A DNA stretch of 64,000 bases from Musa acuminata AAA Group (Eukaryota; Streptophyta; Magnoliopsida; Zingiberales; Musaceae), in the NCBI RefSeq assembly GCF_036884655.1, contig NC_088335.1, positions 48,954,001 through 49,018,000 of the forward strand. The letters are read 5' to 3'. The position numbers were made by a program, and so were the translations under genes. How positions within the stretch are numbered: position 1 is the stretch's first letter; every line of letters begins with the position of its first letter. This document shows, in pieces, positions 22,715-34,844 of this stretch. Below the pieces are notes generated by a model. It had not been told where the DNA came from. It made no database searches and saw nothing but the letters and a program-made list of their open reading frames with translations.

Positions 22715-23985
22715 GTTGGCCGCTTTTTTAAAGCCCAAGCGTGTTTAAGGATCACCTTGAAGTGATGCTGAGTACTTTCAAATAAAGCCAAGGCACCCCT
22801 CAGGATAATCTCGAACTTCTTCCAATAGACAAGTTGCACCTTGGGATGATCGTGAGTTGGCCGTCATAAGCTAGCAATACTTCGAAAGTCCACTTTCCAC
22901 CTCGGCTACGTGCTCGAGCTGCCTCATCCATGTCGACACGGACCGCAAGGATGGATCTGCGCCTTTGAGATCGAACTAGGCTGTATTGACTCTCCGGTCA
23001 ATGGTACTAAGGTAACAATATTTTGACACTAGAAAGAGAGCCTGAATATCGTAAGAACGTTCATCCATGACTCCTCTTAATGAATGCTCCAGTGAGGAAG
23101 CACCGCCGTCGATACTTGATGCCTTCGAATGGGAAGGACAGCTATCGTCCTTCCCTCAGGTGGATGCCTTCACCTTGACACAAACACCGGGATGTCATTA
23201 ACATCTGTTTAACGATCCTGGTCTCTCCCATCTAGGATCGAGTGCGGGACATCTATTCAACCCATCCGATGCCTTCCTAAGACTCACCCATCAAGTGTAG
23301 GCACTTGTCGATATGATGTAGGTGATTGCCCCTCTCCTGCCCTAGCTAACGTAGCAGGTAGCCTCGGCACTATGACCAACAATCCAACCCCGCTCACACC
23401 CTTGCCTCCAAGAGTACCCCCGACCAGCTCCCTACAGGTGCCCACGGAATGCCCTCGACAAATTGAGGTGGCTCTACAAGGGTGAATACCCCTGATAATT
23501 GAGCTAAGTGCCTCGTCATATCGTAGGGTGGCCATGTCTAAATTGGGGACATAGTCTACTAACTCGATGGAGAACTCACTCAAAGTGCAACTTCATGCCT
23601 TGAACCATTGCTTGAATGATGCACAAAAAGAATTTCTACATTCAAAGGATGAATATGGCACCTCGAACGCCTCCCTATTCGCTCAAAGCATTCAAGAGGA
23701 GCCCATTTTAGCTAACTTCTACCCCTCATTATTGGAGGCCTTTAATGGTAGCTTTGACCCAATGGAGCATATTGTAGCCTTCAGGTCTTAGAAGTCGTTA
23801 TTCGACACATCGGACACCCTAATGTACTAGGCATTTCCCATGACCCTAAGGGGGCCAACTCGAGAGTGGTACAGTCGCTTAAAACCCCTCTCGATCACCT
23901 CCTTCTCGTAACTTGCAAAATAATTTGAGTATCATTTTCTCGCCGATGTGCCCCCAAAGCCATCCATAGCCACACTGCATGGGTT
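22715..23985 (+). mobile_element. Right part of the interrupted gypsy element, gag remnant
   Basis: Continues the leader broken at 18145. The gag remnant runs from about 23563 with EEPILANFYPSLLEAFNGSF and DPMEH in one open stretch (to 23791, ending in a stop). Decayed AFP.TLRGPTRE and WYSRLKP-like pieces follow, to about 23985. There similarity to the sister copies ends abruptly and a different element begins. Confidence 0.75.
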
Positions 23986-24508
23986 GACATCGAAATGCAG
24001 ATATTGCGCGGGCTTACTTAGAGAAGGCGATAAAAAAGATGAAGAAGTGGGCCGACTTGGGAAGGCGACTGTAGGAGTTCAAAGTTGGTGATCTGGTGTT
24101 GGTGAAGCTCCAACCAGCATCACTCCAATTCTTTAAGAACAAAATACACAAAGGATTGGTATGCAAGTATGAAGAGCCCTTCCTAATTATCAGTAGAGTG
24201 GCCAACGTCTCCTACAGGTTACAGCTGTCGGCATGGCTGAAAATTCATAATGTTTTTCATACCAGCAATTTGAAAGCCTACCACTTGAAGAAGTGGCGAA
24301 AGCTTCCCCGAACTAAAGCCATTCTAGCGGATCGCAAGATAAAACTACCCAATGGAGTTGAGCAGATCGAGTACTTGGTGAAGTGGCGAAAGCTTGCCCG
24401 AACTAAAGCCAAATGTGAGCCCGAAGATGCCCTACGACATGAAGAAGTAATCATCAACAACTATCAACAAGCGTCGACGAGGGCGTCGACAGTTTAAGGG
24501 GGGGAGAA
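23986..24508 (+). mobile_element. Ty3/gypsy pol C-terminus: integrase end and chromodomain
   Basis: The plus frame reads YLEKAIKKMKKWADLGRR, then a stop, then EFKVGDLVLVKL, KGLVCKYEEPFLIISRV, YRLQLSAWLKIHNVFHTSNL and KAYH. This is the GPY/F-type C-terminal integrase module. EQIEYLVKWRKL and EPEDALRHEEVI follow, a degenerate chromodomain that puts the element among the chromoviruses. The last intact frame spans 24096-24497. A polypurine tract (AAGGGGGGGAGAA, about 24496-24508) follows the stop, directly before an LTR. Everything upstream in pol is missing. Confidence 0.82.
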
Positions 24509-25284
24509 TGTCACGAACGGACGTTGCGCAATCGCAACAACTTCGTTCAACGAACCATTTGTCGCTTTTGCATGCTTGTACCTAGACATGACAACATGTT
24601 TTGCCTTAGTTTTGTGTGTTTTTATTTGTAAAAAAATATATTTGAACTGGTTACAGCGCTGTAATGTGATCGCTTATCGTGCCGGGCCGAACTACCCAAA
24701 ACAACCCCGTTTTCGCGTACGACGGCTTATTTTCTGTAAACTGCAGCTACGCACGAAATGTCAGCTATCTCAGCACCCTAGAAGCCCCCGGGTGGCACAG
24801 GGTTAGATGATGCTTCGGTATATTGTCAGGTGTTGAAAAACTCTTCACAAGTTCGTACGTTAACATGATGGGAACTTGCCTTCGCACCCGACACTCAGTG
24901 AGCAGTTGTTTGTGGACTTGAACTATTCGTTCTACCTTCTAAAGTCTTCACTTTCCTCCTTCCTCTCTTTTCTCCGGTGCACACAAGGTGCTTGCTGAAT
25001 TGCTTGTAAAGCTTCCCTCTTTGCGAGACGTCGGGACTTGTCCATTGCTCATTTTTAATCTAATCGACTTTCTATTTTAGAGGTCCTTCGAGACCTGTAC
25101 GAGGTTGCAACTAGGTTGATCCTTTGTGGACGCGTATGTCGTAAGGGCGCCTCCCGACTTAGGCAATCCCAGCTAAGTTCGAGAAGTTGATACAAGGGTG
25201 CTTCGCGACTTAGGCAACTCAAGCTAAGTTCACGTCTTGGCCATAAGGGTGCCTCACGACTTAAGCAATTCCAACTAAGTCTAT
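24509..25284 (+). mobile_element. 3' LTR of the chromovirus remnant
   Basis: It begins TGTCACGAACGG right after the PPT. The right edge is set where similarity to other LTR ends stops (…AACTAAGTCTAT, about 25284); a clean CA terminus is not preserved. Related LTR pieces lie at 32540-32745 and 33229-33412, and an inverted one at about 38973-39750. Confidence 0.65.
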
Positions 25285-26481
25285 ATTAGTAGACTCACGA
25301 GCAATTGTCCACTTTGGGCGATGGGCGTACTTGCATGGTTTGAGCTTATAATCAAGGTGCATGACTATTGAGTGAGTTTTATCGGTCGAGGTGTGGGCCT
25401 TGGGTTAGTTTTGTTTGATCAATTGGCCATTGGTGTGACCCGTATAATTTTACCTTTTCAGAGCTCCTTATAGTGCCAATCTGATAAGAGACCATTTGAT
25501 CAGTCGGCCATTGACTCGTAAGCTTACAAAGAATTTGTTCGTTTTGGACGATGAACGTATTCATACAATTTTGTCCTTCCAAAGCATGTGAGCTCCAAAA
25601 GGAACCTTTAAAGGTAAGGGCAAGAGATACCTAACAGACTAATGAGTCCTTTGTTCTGATACTCCTCAATCAATGCGAAACTAAATAACTTTTATCATAT
25701 GCAACTCTCCAAAACGATTTGATGGAATTAGATATGAACCAAAATTGATTACAGAAAACACTAGTTAGATTAATTTTGTGATCAATCCTCCATGACCAAG
25801 CGTAAGACAAGATTATTCCTATAAATTGTAAAATGAGTATTTTATAGAAAAAAAAACTCTAAAATGAATTTGATATGAACCAAACTCTAAAATATGATTT
25901 CGCCTATAAATTACTTTTTATTGCATTTCAAAATTTTGTTTTCAAAATTACTTTGTTGGGCTCTTACCATTTAATCCTCCCTGAAGCAATATGTCTTTTT
26001 TTAATTAAAAAAAGTTCGAATAAATTTTTTTTCTCCTTTTTTTTGGCACCATTCCTCGGAGCTCATATCGATTTTTTTGTCTTACGTCGTGCAACTAAAA
26101 TATGAAATTATCTTCTTGTTTTTCGATTGAAACTACCAGGGTTGAATCGAGTGTTCGACGGAATGCGCGTGAGAAGCACTTGGGAGTATCGTACAAACTT
26201 CTCGACGGTGAAATAGGATAGCACACACAGACATGCTTGCAGAGATTTTGTGGATAAATCCAGGGATTCATTCTTTGTTGGGGAGGGGAAAAAAATGGAT
26301 AAGAAGACACTTCTTGCTTGATCCTTAAAGGACTATGGAACCTCCAATGGTTTGAACAAGAACACAGTAATTCTCTATCAGAGACGAGTCTCGAATTCTA
26401 CAATAGACCGGTTTAGGCAGCAGAAACAACAACATTCACATATGATGTAGATGATGAAGGTAGCCAGCCAAGAGAGCGAGA
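25285..26481. repeat. Spacer with repeat units, left part of block III
   Basis: Units of the CGATCGACCATT family (diverged, about 25300-25620), then an AT-rich segment colinear with 33415-34565. The stretch 26020-26440 is nearly identical to 34100-34520. No gene is seen; the ORFs here are short and AT-driven. Confidence 0.6.
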
Positions 26482-26760
26482 TTATTTGGGTCCCCAGGAG
26501 TCCAGGTAGATGATCTTGGACATCGAATCCTCGGTGCGCCTGGCTCTCTCCACCGCTTCCTCCCCTCCTCTCCTCCACTGATCAATGGAAGAAGAAGACA
26601 TCCTCTTGGCCTGAGAGAACGGCGCCATGCTGCGCTTGGCACGCCCGTGGAGGGACCTGAGCGCGTAGTTCCATCGACACAGCCCCGCCTGATCCTTGAG
26701 CGCCTCCACCGCCGCCACGCTCGCTGCGACGATCAGCGAAGCCTTGCTTGCCGAAGCCAT
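26482..26760 (-). CDS. DUF3774 type B copy 3
   Basis: 92 residues ending IIYLDSWGPK. Differences from copies 1 and 2 include Ile for Asn in SSSSIDQW and Asp for Glu in RRTEDSM. TATA-like TTTATATGG (26849-26857, minus) precedes the ATG by about 90 bases. Its closest relative is 34566-34844 (two residue differences: Gln/Arg in the FS.AK motif and Arg/Lys after it). Confidence 0.9.
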   Translation of the reverse strand: MASASKASLIVAASVAAVEALKDQAGLCRWNYALRSLHGRAKRSMAPFSQAKRMSSSSIDQWRRGGEEAVERARRTEDSMSKIIYLDSWGPK

Positions 26761-27133
26761 ATGTATCAATCTACTACTCAGTAGTTTGAACCTGTGATGA
26801 GTTGCAAATGTAACAGAAGTGGACGACGGGGAAGGGAAACACGAGCGTCCATATAAAGCCCCCGAGGAAGCGAAAACAGGGGATGAGATTGCCGCTGGTT
26901 TCGGCTCATAGTTGTTTCCCAGATACAAGGGGAGTCTTTTGCTTGTTTACGGATAAGACTGTGACTGCATTGGAATCAGTGAGACAGATGGTTTGGTAGG
27001 AGAAAACGTGTGGCTAAAGTAGAACAAAAGGCACACGGATCGGAGACCTGTGGGCTGCACCAGTAAACTGGGAATCTAACGGTGGACCAGCCATCCTTGC
27101 TTGGCTTGGCGATCCTGTCGAGATGTGAGGTTT

Positions 27134-27169
<36 letters not shown>

Positions 27170-27646
27170 GCACACACTTGAGGTTTGTTCTTACTCCTGT
27201 TTTTGTTTCGGTAACAAAGGTCACTCAGCATCAGTCTCATGCTGGATCGATAATAGTATCTATCTAAAACAAATTCTCTCTCTTTTTTTTATTGTTCTTG
27301 TATGAGCTGAAGATAAAGAAAGGGATAAACTAAAGTTTAGTTGCTGAGAGATGGGAGAGAGTGATCTTTCGAAGATGTGATTGATTTAGCATAGCTTCTG
27401 CCGATGGATTTCATGTCATCCTTTGCTCCTTTTAATCAGTTTCATCAAATATATATGAGTTAAGACGAGAAATGCCATAAACATCTTGAAGAAGCTTGCT
27501 TATCCACGCCATGAAAAGACCTCATCATGTTCGAACAATTCAGTATATATTACTGCAAAATCGGATTGTTTTTACATAGGAGACGTAGGCTGAACAGAGA
27601 AGAAGGATTTGGTTCATCTTTGAGCCAAACACAAAGAGACCTCTCT
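26761..27646. other. Type B promoter and spacer with expanded (CT)n, block III
   Basis: Counterpart of 3044-3934. The CT microsatellite at about 27137-27168 has roughly 16 repeats, against about 8 in blocks I and II. It is followed by a small deletion that removes the CACATCTTTGAGTCG segment. Confidence 0.6.
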
Positions 27647-27922
27647 CTAATTGGGACCCCAACAGCTCAAGTACATGACTGTTCTCAGCGCCTCCTCCGA
27701 CTGCTTCCCCTTCTCCGCCGCCGCCTGCCACCCTCTCCTACTCCTGTCGACGGAGGAAGATGTCCTCTTGGCCTGAGACAACGACCCCATGCTGCTCTTC
27801 GCCCGCTGCTGTAGGGATCTGACGACGTAGTTCCACCGGCACAGCCCCGCCTGATCCTTGAGCGCCTCCACCGCGCTCATGCTCGCTGCCACCACCAAAC
27901 AAGCCCTGCTTGTACAACCCAT
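27647..27922 (-). CDS. DUF3774 type A copy 5
   Basis: This 91-residue protein is one residue different from copies 2 and 4 (Lys for Met in EKGKQSEE). The promoter carries CTTATATATTGC (28014-28025, minus), the commonest TATA form of the type A genes here. The upstream frame remains open to 28156, but it would start beyond the TATA and is rejected. Confidence 0.9.
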   Translation of the reverse strand: MGCTSRACLVVAASMSAVEALKDQAGLCRWNYVVRSLQQRAKSSMGSLSQAKRTSSSVDRSRRGWQAAAEKGKQSEEALRTVMYLSCWGPN

Positions 27923-28329
27923 CTCTTCAATACCACCCGAGTGAGTGCAAAGAGGAAGTAGCTCGTAGTTATCTTCTCTCGATCTGATGCAGCAGTGGGA
28001 AGGGAATTGTGTGCAATATATAAGGCCACAATAGTTGAAGACGATCAGATAAAATGGGGGACAGAGGGAAGAGCAGTGTGCCGCTGCTGGGTTTGTGCTT
28101 TCCGATCCCTTTACCCCCAAACCAGGGGCTATTGCCATTTGCTTATTGGCCTCCACTCGCTGAAGTCGACCCAGCGAAGTAGATTGGCGGCGTGTGCGAA
28201 CGCACGTACCTGGGTGAGGTTCTTCTGTCCTATATGCATAATATACGTTCGTAAACGAGTAAAATAATATGTGTTAAATAATAATTCTATCAACTTATCC
28301 CACGTCATATGAATTAAATATATCTCATT
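27923..28329. other. Type A promoter region, block III
   Basis: Promoter and upstream flank, colinear with 17335-17740. The 136 bases deleted in front of the 3935-4210 gene are present here. Confidence 0.6.
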
Positions 28330-30300
28330 CGTAATTAAGGGAGGACGAACACAAATGTATTAAAGCTAGATGGTATGACGTAACATTTCTAGCCCTATCT
28401 CCCGGACGAATGACATAAGGGCCATCCTCTGATTGTCTCGGATAAACTAAGAGCCTTGATAAAGCATATCATCACATGTGTCTTATTCTGATGTCGTTCT
28501 TTAGAGGATGCGTTGGTCAACTATCACCATTAATGATCCTTTGGCAGGGTAAGGGACACCCTAACCCATCACTAGCTTCACGCTATTGATCGCTTAGGTA
28601 TAAAACTCAAGCCCTAAAGCCAAATAGGGCCAGGCAAACTCTATCTTAACTCTTCTAAGCTTAATTAAACTCCATTCATCTACTCTACTAACTTGGGCGT
28701 CAGAGGGTTTAGGTCGAGACATCCCTCGACGTTGGCTGCTTGTGTAAGGCCCAAGCGTGTTTAAGGATCACCTCGAAGTGATGCTGAGTACTTTCAAATA
28801 AAGCCAAGGCACCCCTCAGGATAATCTCGAACTTCTCCAAATAGACAAGTTGCACCTTGGGATGATCGTGAGTTGGCCGTCATAAGCTAGCAATACTTCG
28901 AAAGTCCACTTTCCACCTCGGCTACGTGCTCGAGCTGCCTCATCCATGTCGGCATGGACCGCAAGGATAGATCTGTGCCTTTGAGATCGAACTAGGCTGT
29001 GTTGACTCTCCGGTCAATGGTACTAAGGTAACAATATTTTGACACTAGAAAGAGGGCCCGAATGTTGTAAGAACGTTCATCCATGACTCCCCTTGACAAA
29101 TGCTCCAGTGAGGAAGCACCGCTGCTGATACTTGATGCCTTCGAATGGGAAGGACAGCTATCATCCTTCCCTCAGGTGGATGCCTTCACCTTGACACAAA
29201 CACCGGGATGTCATTAACATCTGTTTAACGATCCTGGTCTCTCCCATCTGAGATCGAGTGCGGGACATCTATTCAACCCATCCGATGCCTTCCTAAGACT
29301 CACCCATCAAGTGTAGGCACTTGTCGATATGATGTAGGTGATTGCCCCTCTCTTGCCCTAGCTAACGTAGCAGGTAGCCTCGGCACTATAACCAACAATC
29401 CAACCCCGCTCACACCCTTGCCTCCAAGAGTACCCCCGACCAGCTCCCTATAGGTGCCCACGGAAAGCCCTCGACAAATTGAGGTGGCTCTACAAGGGTG
29501 AATACCCCTGATAATTGAGCTAAGTGCCTCGTCATATCGTAGGGTGGCCATGTCTAAATCGGGGACATAGTCTGCTAACTCGATGGAGAACTCACTCAAA
29601 GTACAACTTCAGGCCTTGAACCAGTGCTTGAATGATGCACAAAAAGAATTTCTACATTCAAAGGATGAATATGGCACCTCGAACGCCTCCCTATTCGCTC
29701 AAAGCATTCAAGAGGAGCCCATTTTAGCTAACTTCTACCCCTCATTATTGGAGGCCTTTAATGGTAGCTTTGACCCAATGGAGCATACTGTAGCCTTTAG
29801 GGCTTAGAAGTCGTTATTCGACACATCGGACACCCTAATTTACTAAGCATTTCCCACGACCCTAAGGGGGCTAACTCGAGAGTAGTACAGTCGCTTAAAA
29901 CCCATATCGTAGTTTGCAAAATAATTTGAGTATCATTTTCTCACCAATGTGCCCCAAAAGCCATCCGCAACCACACTGCACGGGTTGAGATAAAGGGAAG
30001 ATGAGCTTCTCTCTTGCTTCGTCAACCGATTTACCGACGAGATTCGAGGGATCCTGGATACCCATCCCTCGTTGGTGACCCAGATATTCATGATGGGCTT
30101 GTGGCCCACACGCTTCTTTTGGTTGCTGGTGGAAAAACTACTCACAACTATGTTCGAAATGTTGCAAAGGGCCAATCACTATGTAGCCGCCGAAGACATA
30201 AACTCAAATTGATTAATCATAAAAATATATTTAAAGAACTATATGATAAGTTTATTAGTCATAAAATATATCTAAAATAAGAACAAAGGATGATGAGACC
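28330..30300 (+). mobile_element. Degenerate Ty3/gypsy element with gag, block III
   Basis: Uninterrupted counterpart of 4480-6420. It keeps the sequence (ATCCCTCGACGTTGGCTGCT, about 28721-28740) into which the young retrotransposon inserted in block II, so it shows the empty site. The gag remnant is at about 29570-30190: LANFYPSL, FNGSFDPMEH, then a stop, then FDTSDTL, AFP.TLRGLT and later [11 protein letters not shown] and PSLVTQIF. Not functional. Confidence 0.75.
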
Positions 30301-31989
30301 AACTATCACTTCTGAATTCAATTAAAAATCCAGAAGAAAGGATGATGAGACCGACTATGAGCTGATGTTGGTTTTGGGCTATCCCACCCACCATTCCCCT
30401 GATACTAGGGGTTGTTTCGTCTATTTCTGGTTTTGAGGGGATATCCAATTTGAAGATAACTCATGGAGATTTCATGTGATAAGTGTTCTTTTGCTCAGTT
30501 CGTTATAGGGCTCACGAGGAATTATCCACATTGAGCGATAGGTATACTCATATAGTTTGGGCTCATAGTCGAGGTGCATGGCTCGGGAGGGAGTTTACTC
30601 GGTTGAGGTGCTGGCCTTGGGTCCTCCTTCTAGCGCCAATCTAACAAGGGACCATTTGGTCGATCGACCATTGGTGAGGTCTGTAGGCTCGCGAGGAATT
30701 GTTCGATTTACGCGGTCGACATACCCACATGATTTTGCTATTTCAAAGCTTATGAGCTCTAAAAGGCACCAGAGAGCATTTGACCCTCCTTATAGCACCA
30801 ATCTAATAAGGAACCATTTGGTTGATCGGTCATTGATATAAATCATAGTGTCATGAACGGTCGTCGCGCACCCACAACTTCATTCAATCTAATCAACTTT
30901 CTGTTTTATAGGTCCTTCAGGACCTGCATGAGTTTGCTAGTCATAGGTGCCCAACAAGCCAATCACTTGAGTGATGACACGTGTGGCTTGACAAAGAATC
31001 TTTTTTCTTATTATATTTTAGTATTTATTACTTTATATTGATTATTACATATATGCATGTATATATTGTGATGTTCTTGGATCTGTGCAATGAGAATCGG
31101 ATCATGATGAGATCACGATAATGAGACCGATTCACCTTTAAACATAAATCCTAAATAATCGCGATCATAGGTTACTCGAGAGGGACATCAATATAACCGG
31201 ACAGACTGGTATGCTGTATACCTGTCCATATGATGGATGCGACTGGTCTCATAGCTGCTCGTGTGGGGATACTAGGGATATAATACAAGTGCTCATTGGA
31301 GAATGAGTTCACTGATTGATCCGCTTACGGAATGCTGGATGGTTGATGATGCCTTATTGTCAAACAGTGATTCTGTAGTCCTAGTGGTGTATCTGGTCCA
31401 TAGACTCGAGACACCAAAGATGTCCTATATGAGTGCTCCATTCTTTGATACTATACTTATATGTTTGGATATCCTAGATCTAGTACAACCGATCATTGGG
31501 AGTGGAAGTCGATCTTACGAGGGCTATTAAGTGTCGATAGAGGATCATCCACTCTCAACGTCATGAGAGGAATATCCCATGTGTTCTTGCTCAGACAAAT
31601 CCCTAGCCAGTGTCATTTGGATTGAGAGAGAAAGAGTTCTCTGGGAGAATCTGATTAGAGTGAGATTCGAGTAGAAACCGTATGGGTCTGACAGCACCAT
31701 ACCCGGTATACGGTCTTTAGGATATTAGATGGACGAGAGACTATGAATACGGTAACTGAGGACAGACAGGTCCAATGGATTGGATTCCCCTATATCGTCT
31801 GGGGATTACGGCGTAGTGGCCTAGTACGTCCGTAGTCGATGAGTCGAGTGAATTATTATGAAGATAATAATTCACTAAACCAGAAGGAGTTCTGATAGGT
31901 ATGACTCATGGCCAGCTCAATATTGGGCCTAGAGGGTCACACGCATATGGTAGGCATTGCGATGAGTAGAGGTTTGGATATGAGATATC
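30301..31989. repeat. Composite LTR-derived repeat region, block III
   Basis: Colinear with 6421-8165 and contains the same pieces in the same order: a CGATCGACCATT unit near 30660, an LTR-edge fragment near 30851, then about 1 kb of diverged LTR-like sequence. Short open frames here reproduce those at 7027-7215 and 7478-7705, with stops at the same places. Confidence 0.6.
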
Positions 31990-32538
31990 CGTTGGAGCCC
32001 CTAACTAATTGGATATCCAATAAGCCCCTGAATTATTGGATCCTATGGATGAGATCCAATAAGAGCCCATAAGAGATTATTAGATAGAGTTCCACTAATC
32101 TAAGAGGCTTGGGTAGTTGGATGTAGATCTAATACCGAATAGGAGAGGATCCATTAGGGTTTGACAGAGGACCTCTATAAATAGGAGGGATTCAGTGGTT
32201 CATAGGCTAGAGCCTTTGCTTACCTCTCCTATTGTCCTCCCCCTCTCCACCTCAGAGCAGACTTAGAGTTTTGAGGTGCGTTGTCGCAGCCCTGCTGTGT
32301 GGATCATCGCTAGAGAGGAGGACACTTGACCTCCTTCACCCTCTCCTAGAAATCTGTAAGGATTCAGGGATATACGATCACCCTAGGTAACACAATCTAC
32401 TCTATACGCAGTTTTGAGTTTCACGGATTTTTGTGCACTAATCTTTGCACAATGACGAATATCTTTTTGGGAAATTGGGGATTTTGTTTTCTTGTTCTTC
32501 CGCTGCGCATGTGATGTCGCCCCCAAGATTTTCCAACA
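31990..32538 (+). mobile_element. Copia-like solo LTR
   Basis: From (C/T)GTTGGAGCCCC to TTCCAACA, about 549 bases, with a TATA-like CTATAAATAGGAG near 32174 and a GTTTTCTTGTTCTTCCGCTGCG tail near 32489. No adjacent PBS of the same element and no pol are found, so I call it a solo LTR. The matching copy at 8166 lacks the last 130 bases. Confidence 0.6.
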
Positions 32539-33412
32539 CTTCGGGACCTGCATGAGGTTGCAACTAGGCTGACCCATTGCGGACACATATGTCGCAAAGA
32601 TGCCTCCTGACTTAGACAATCCCAACTAAGTCCGAGAAGTTAGCGTAAGGGTGCTTCGCGACTTAAGCAACTTAAGTTAAGTTCACGTCTTAGCCGCAAG
32701 AGTGCCTCACGACTTAGGCAATTCTAGTTAAGTCTGTGACATTGTGGTATCAAAGCGGACAAGCATTTTGAGCAAGTAGCGAAGAAACTTCACAATTTTG
32801 CTATGGCAAAGCATCGTGGTGAATCAAGCAAGACGGGGCAAGCCGGACCCTTGCCCCAAGCAACAGTAAGTGGGCTACAAGTGCATACTTGCTCTCATGC
32901 TATTGGAGCCGCACAAGAGAAGCACAATAGCAAACATGATGAGTGAGAAGTTGGCTACTCTCCACAAGCAGAGGAGGCACAATTTGGAGTGCCAATCGGA
33001 AATAAGAGGCATAAGGAGAGACTCACAGCAACGGAAACCCGCTTGGATATTCTTGAAGCGAGCTTGAAGGAACTCTACCATGGCCAACGAATGCTTATTG
33101 GGGTGGAGTGCTCATAAGAAGAAGCTGAATCCTGAATCAACAAGGTTGAGGCCCTAGTCGATCAACTATCAGATGACACCAAAGACTCCGTGAAACATCT
33201 GCAGGAAGTCGTGGCAGAACTCACTTCTAGCGTTGCAACTAGGTTAACCCTTTGCGGACGCGTATGTCGTAAGGGTGCCTCCTAAATTAGGCAATCCCAG
33301 CTAAGTTTGAGAAGTTGGCACAAGGGTGCTTCGTGACTTAGGCAACTTAAGCTAAGTTCGTGTCTTGGTCGCAAGGGTGCCTCACAACTTGGGCAATTCA
33401 AGTCTATGACAG
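32539..33412 (+). mobile_element. Chromovirus 5' remnant: LTR end, PBS and gag start
   Basis: LTR-end sequence (32540-32743) is followed by a PBS-like TGGTATCAAAGCGGACAAGC near 32744 and a gag start MAKHRGESSKTGQAG at about 32802. Further gag pieces, LEASLKEL.HGQRMLIGVE and KVEALVDQLSDDTKDSV, run to about 33228, with stops between. A second LTR-end fragment (33229-33412) follows directly, so most of the element was lost. The LTR text matches the 24509 family. Confidence 0.65.
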
Positions 33413-34565
33413 TAGACTCACGAGAAATTGTCCACTTTAGGCGATGGGAGTACTCACATGGTTTGGGCTTATAACCAAGGTGCACGACTACGGAGTGAGT
33501 TTTGTTGATCGAGGTGTAGGCCTTGGGCCGGTTTTGTTTGATCAACTGGCCATTGGTGCGGCCTATATAATTTTACCTTTTCAGAGCTCATTCTAGTGCT
33601 AATCTGATAAGAGATCATTTGATCAGTTGGCCATTGACCCATAAGCTTATAAAGAATTTATCCGTTTTGAGCAATGAGCGTACTCATATAATTTTATCCT
33701 TTCAAAACATATGAGCTTCAAAATAAATCTTTAAAGACAAGGTTAAGAGAGACCTAACAGACTTATGAGTCTTTGGTTCTCTAAATAACTTTATCACATG
33801 CAACTCTCCAAAATGATTTGATCGAAATAGATATGAACCAAAGTTGATTACAGAAAACTGGTTAGATTAATTTTGTAATCAATCCTCCATGAGACAAGAT
33901 TATTCCTATAAATTATAAAATAAGTATTTTATAGAAAAAAAAACTCTAAAATGAATTTGATATGAACCAAACTCTAAAATATGATTTCACCTATAAATTA
34001 CTTTTTTTTGCATTTCAAAATTTTGTTTTCAAAATTACTTTGTTTGGCTCTTACCATGTAACCCTCCCTGAAGCAATATGTTTTTTTTAATAAAAAACCT
34101 CGAATAATTTTTTTCCTCTTTTTTTTTGGCACCATTCCTCGGAACTCATATCGATTTTTTTTTTTCTTATGTCGTGCAACTAAAATATAAAATTATCTTC
34201 TGTTTTTCGATTGAAACTACCAGGGTTGAATCGAGTGTTCGACGGAATGCGCGTGAGAAGCACTTGCGAGTATCGTACAAACTTCTCGGCGGTGAAATAG
34301 GATGGCACACACAGACATGCTTGCAGAGATTCTGTGGATAAATCCAGGGATTCATTCTTTGCTGGGGAGGGGAAAAAAATGGATAAGAAGACACTTCTTG
34401 CTTGATCCTTAAAGGACTATGGAACCTCCAATGGTTTGAACAAGAACACAGTAATTCTCTATCAGAGACGAGTCTCGAATTCTACAATAGACCGGATTAG
34501 GCAGCAGAAACAACAACATTCACATATGATGTAGATGATGAAGGTAGCCAGCCAAGAGAGCGAGA
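33413..34565. repeat. Spacer with repeat units, left part of block IV
   Basis: Diverged CGATCGACCATT-type units (about 33415-33760), then an AT-rich spacer. From about 34100 it is almost identical to 26020-26481. No gene is seen. Confidence 0.6.
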
Positions 34566-34844
34566 TTATTTGGGTCCCCAGGAGTCCAGGTAGATGATCT
34601 TGGACATCGAATCCTCGGTGCGCCTGGCTCTCTCCACCGCTTCCTCCCCTCCTCTCCTCCACTGATCAATGGAAGAAGAAGACATCTTCTTGGCCCGAGA
34701 GAACGGCGCCATGCTGCGCTTGGCACGCCCGTGGAGGGACCTGAGCGCGTAGTTCCATCGACACAGCCCCGCCTGATCCTTGAGCGCCTCCACCGCCGCC
34801 ACGCTCGCTGCGACGATCAGCGAAGCCTTGCTTGCCGAAGCCAT
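34566..34844 (-). CDS. DUF3774 type B copy 4
   Basis: 92 residues, MASASKAS to DSWGPK. Two residues separate it from 26482-26760; the change RAKRM to RAKKM is unique to this copy. TTTATATGG at 34933-34941 (minus) is the TATA element. Confidence 0.9.
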   Translation of the reverse strand: MASASKASLIVAASVAAVEALKDQAGLCRWNYALRSLHGRAKRSMAPFSRAKKMSSSSIDQWRRGGEEAVERARRTEDSMSKIIYLDSWGPK

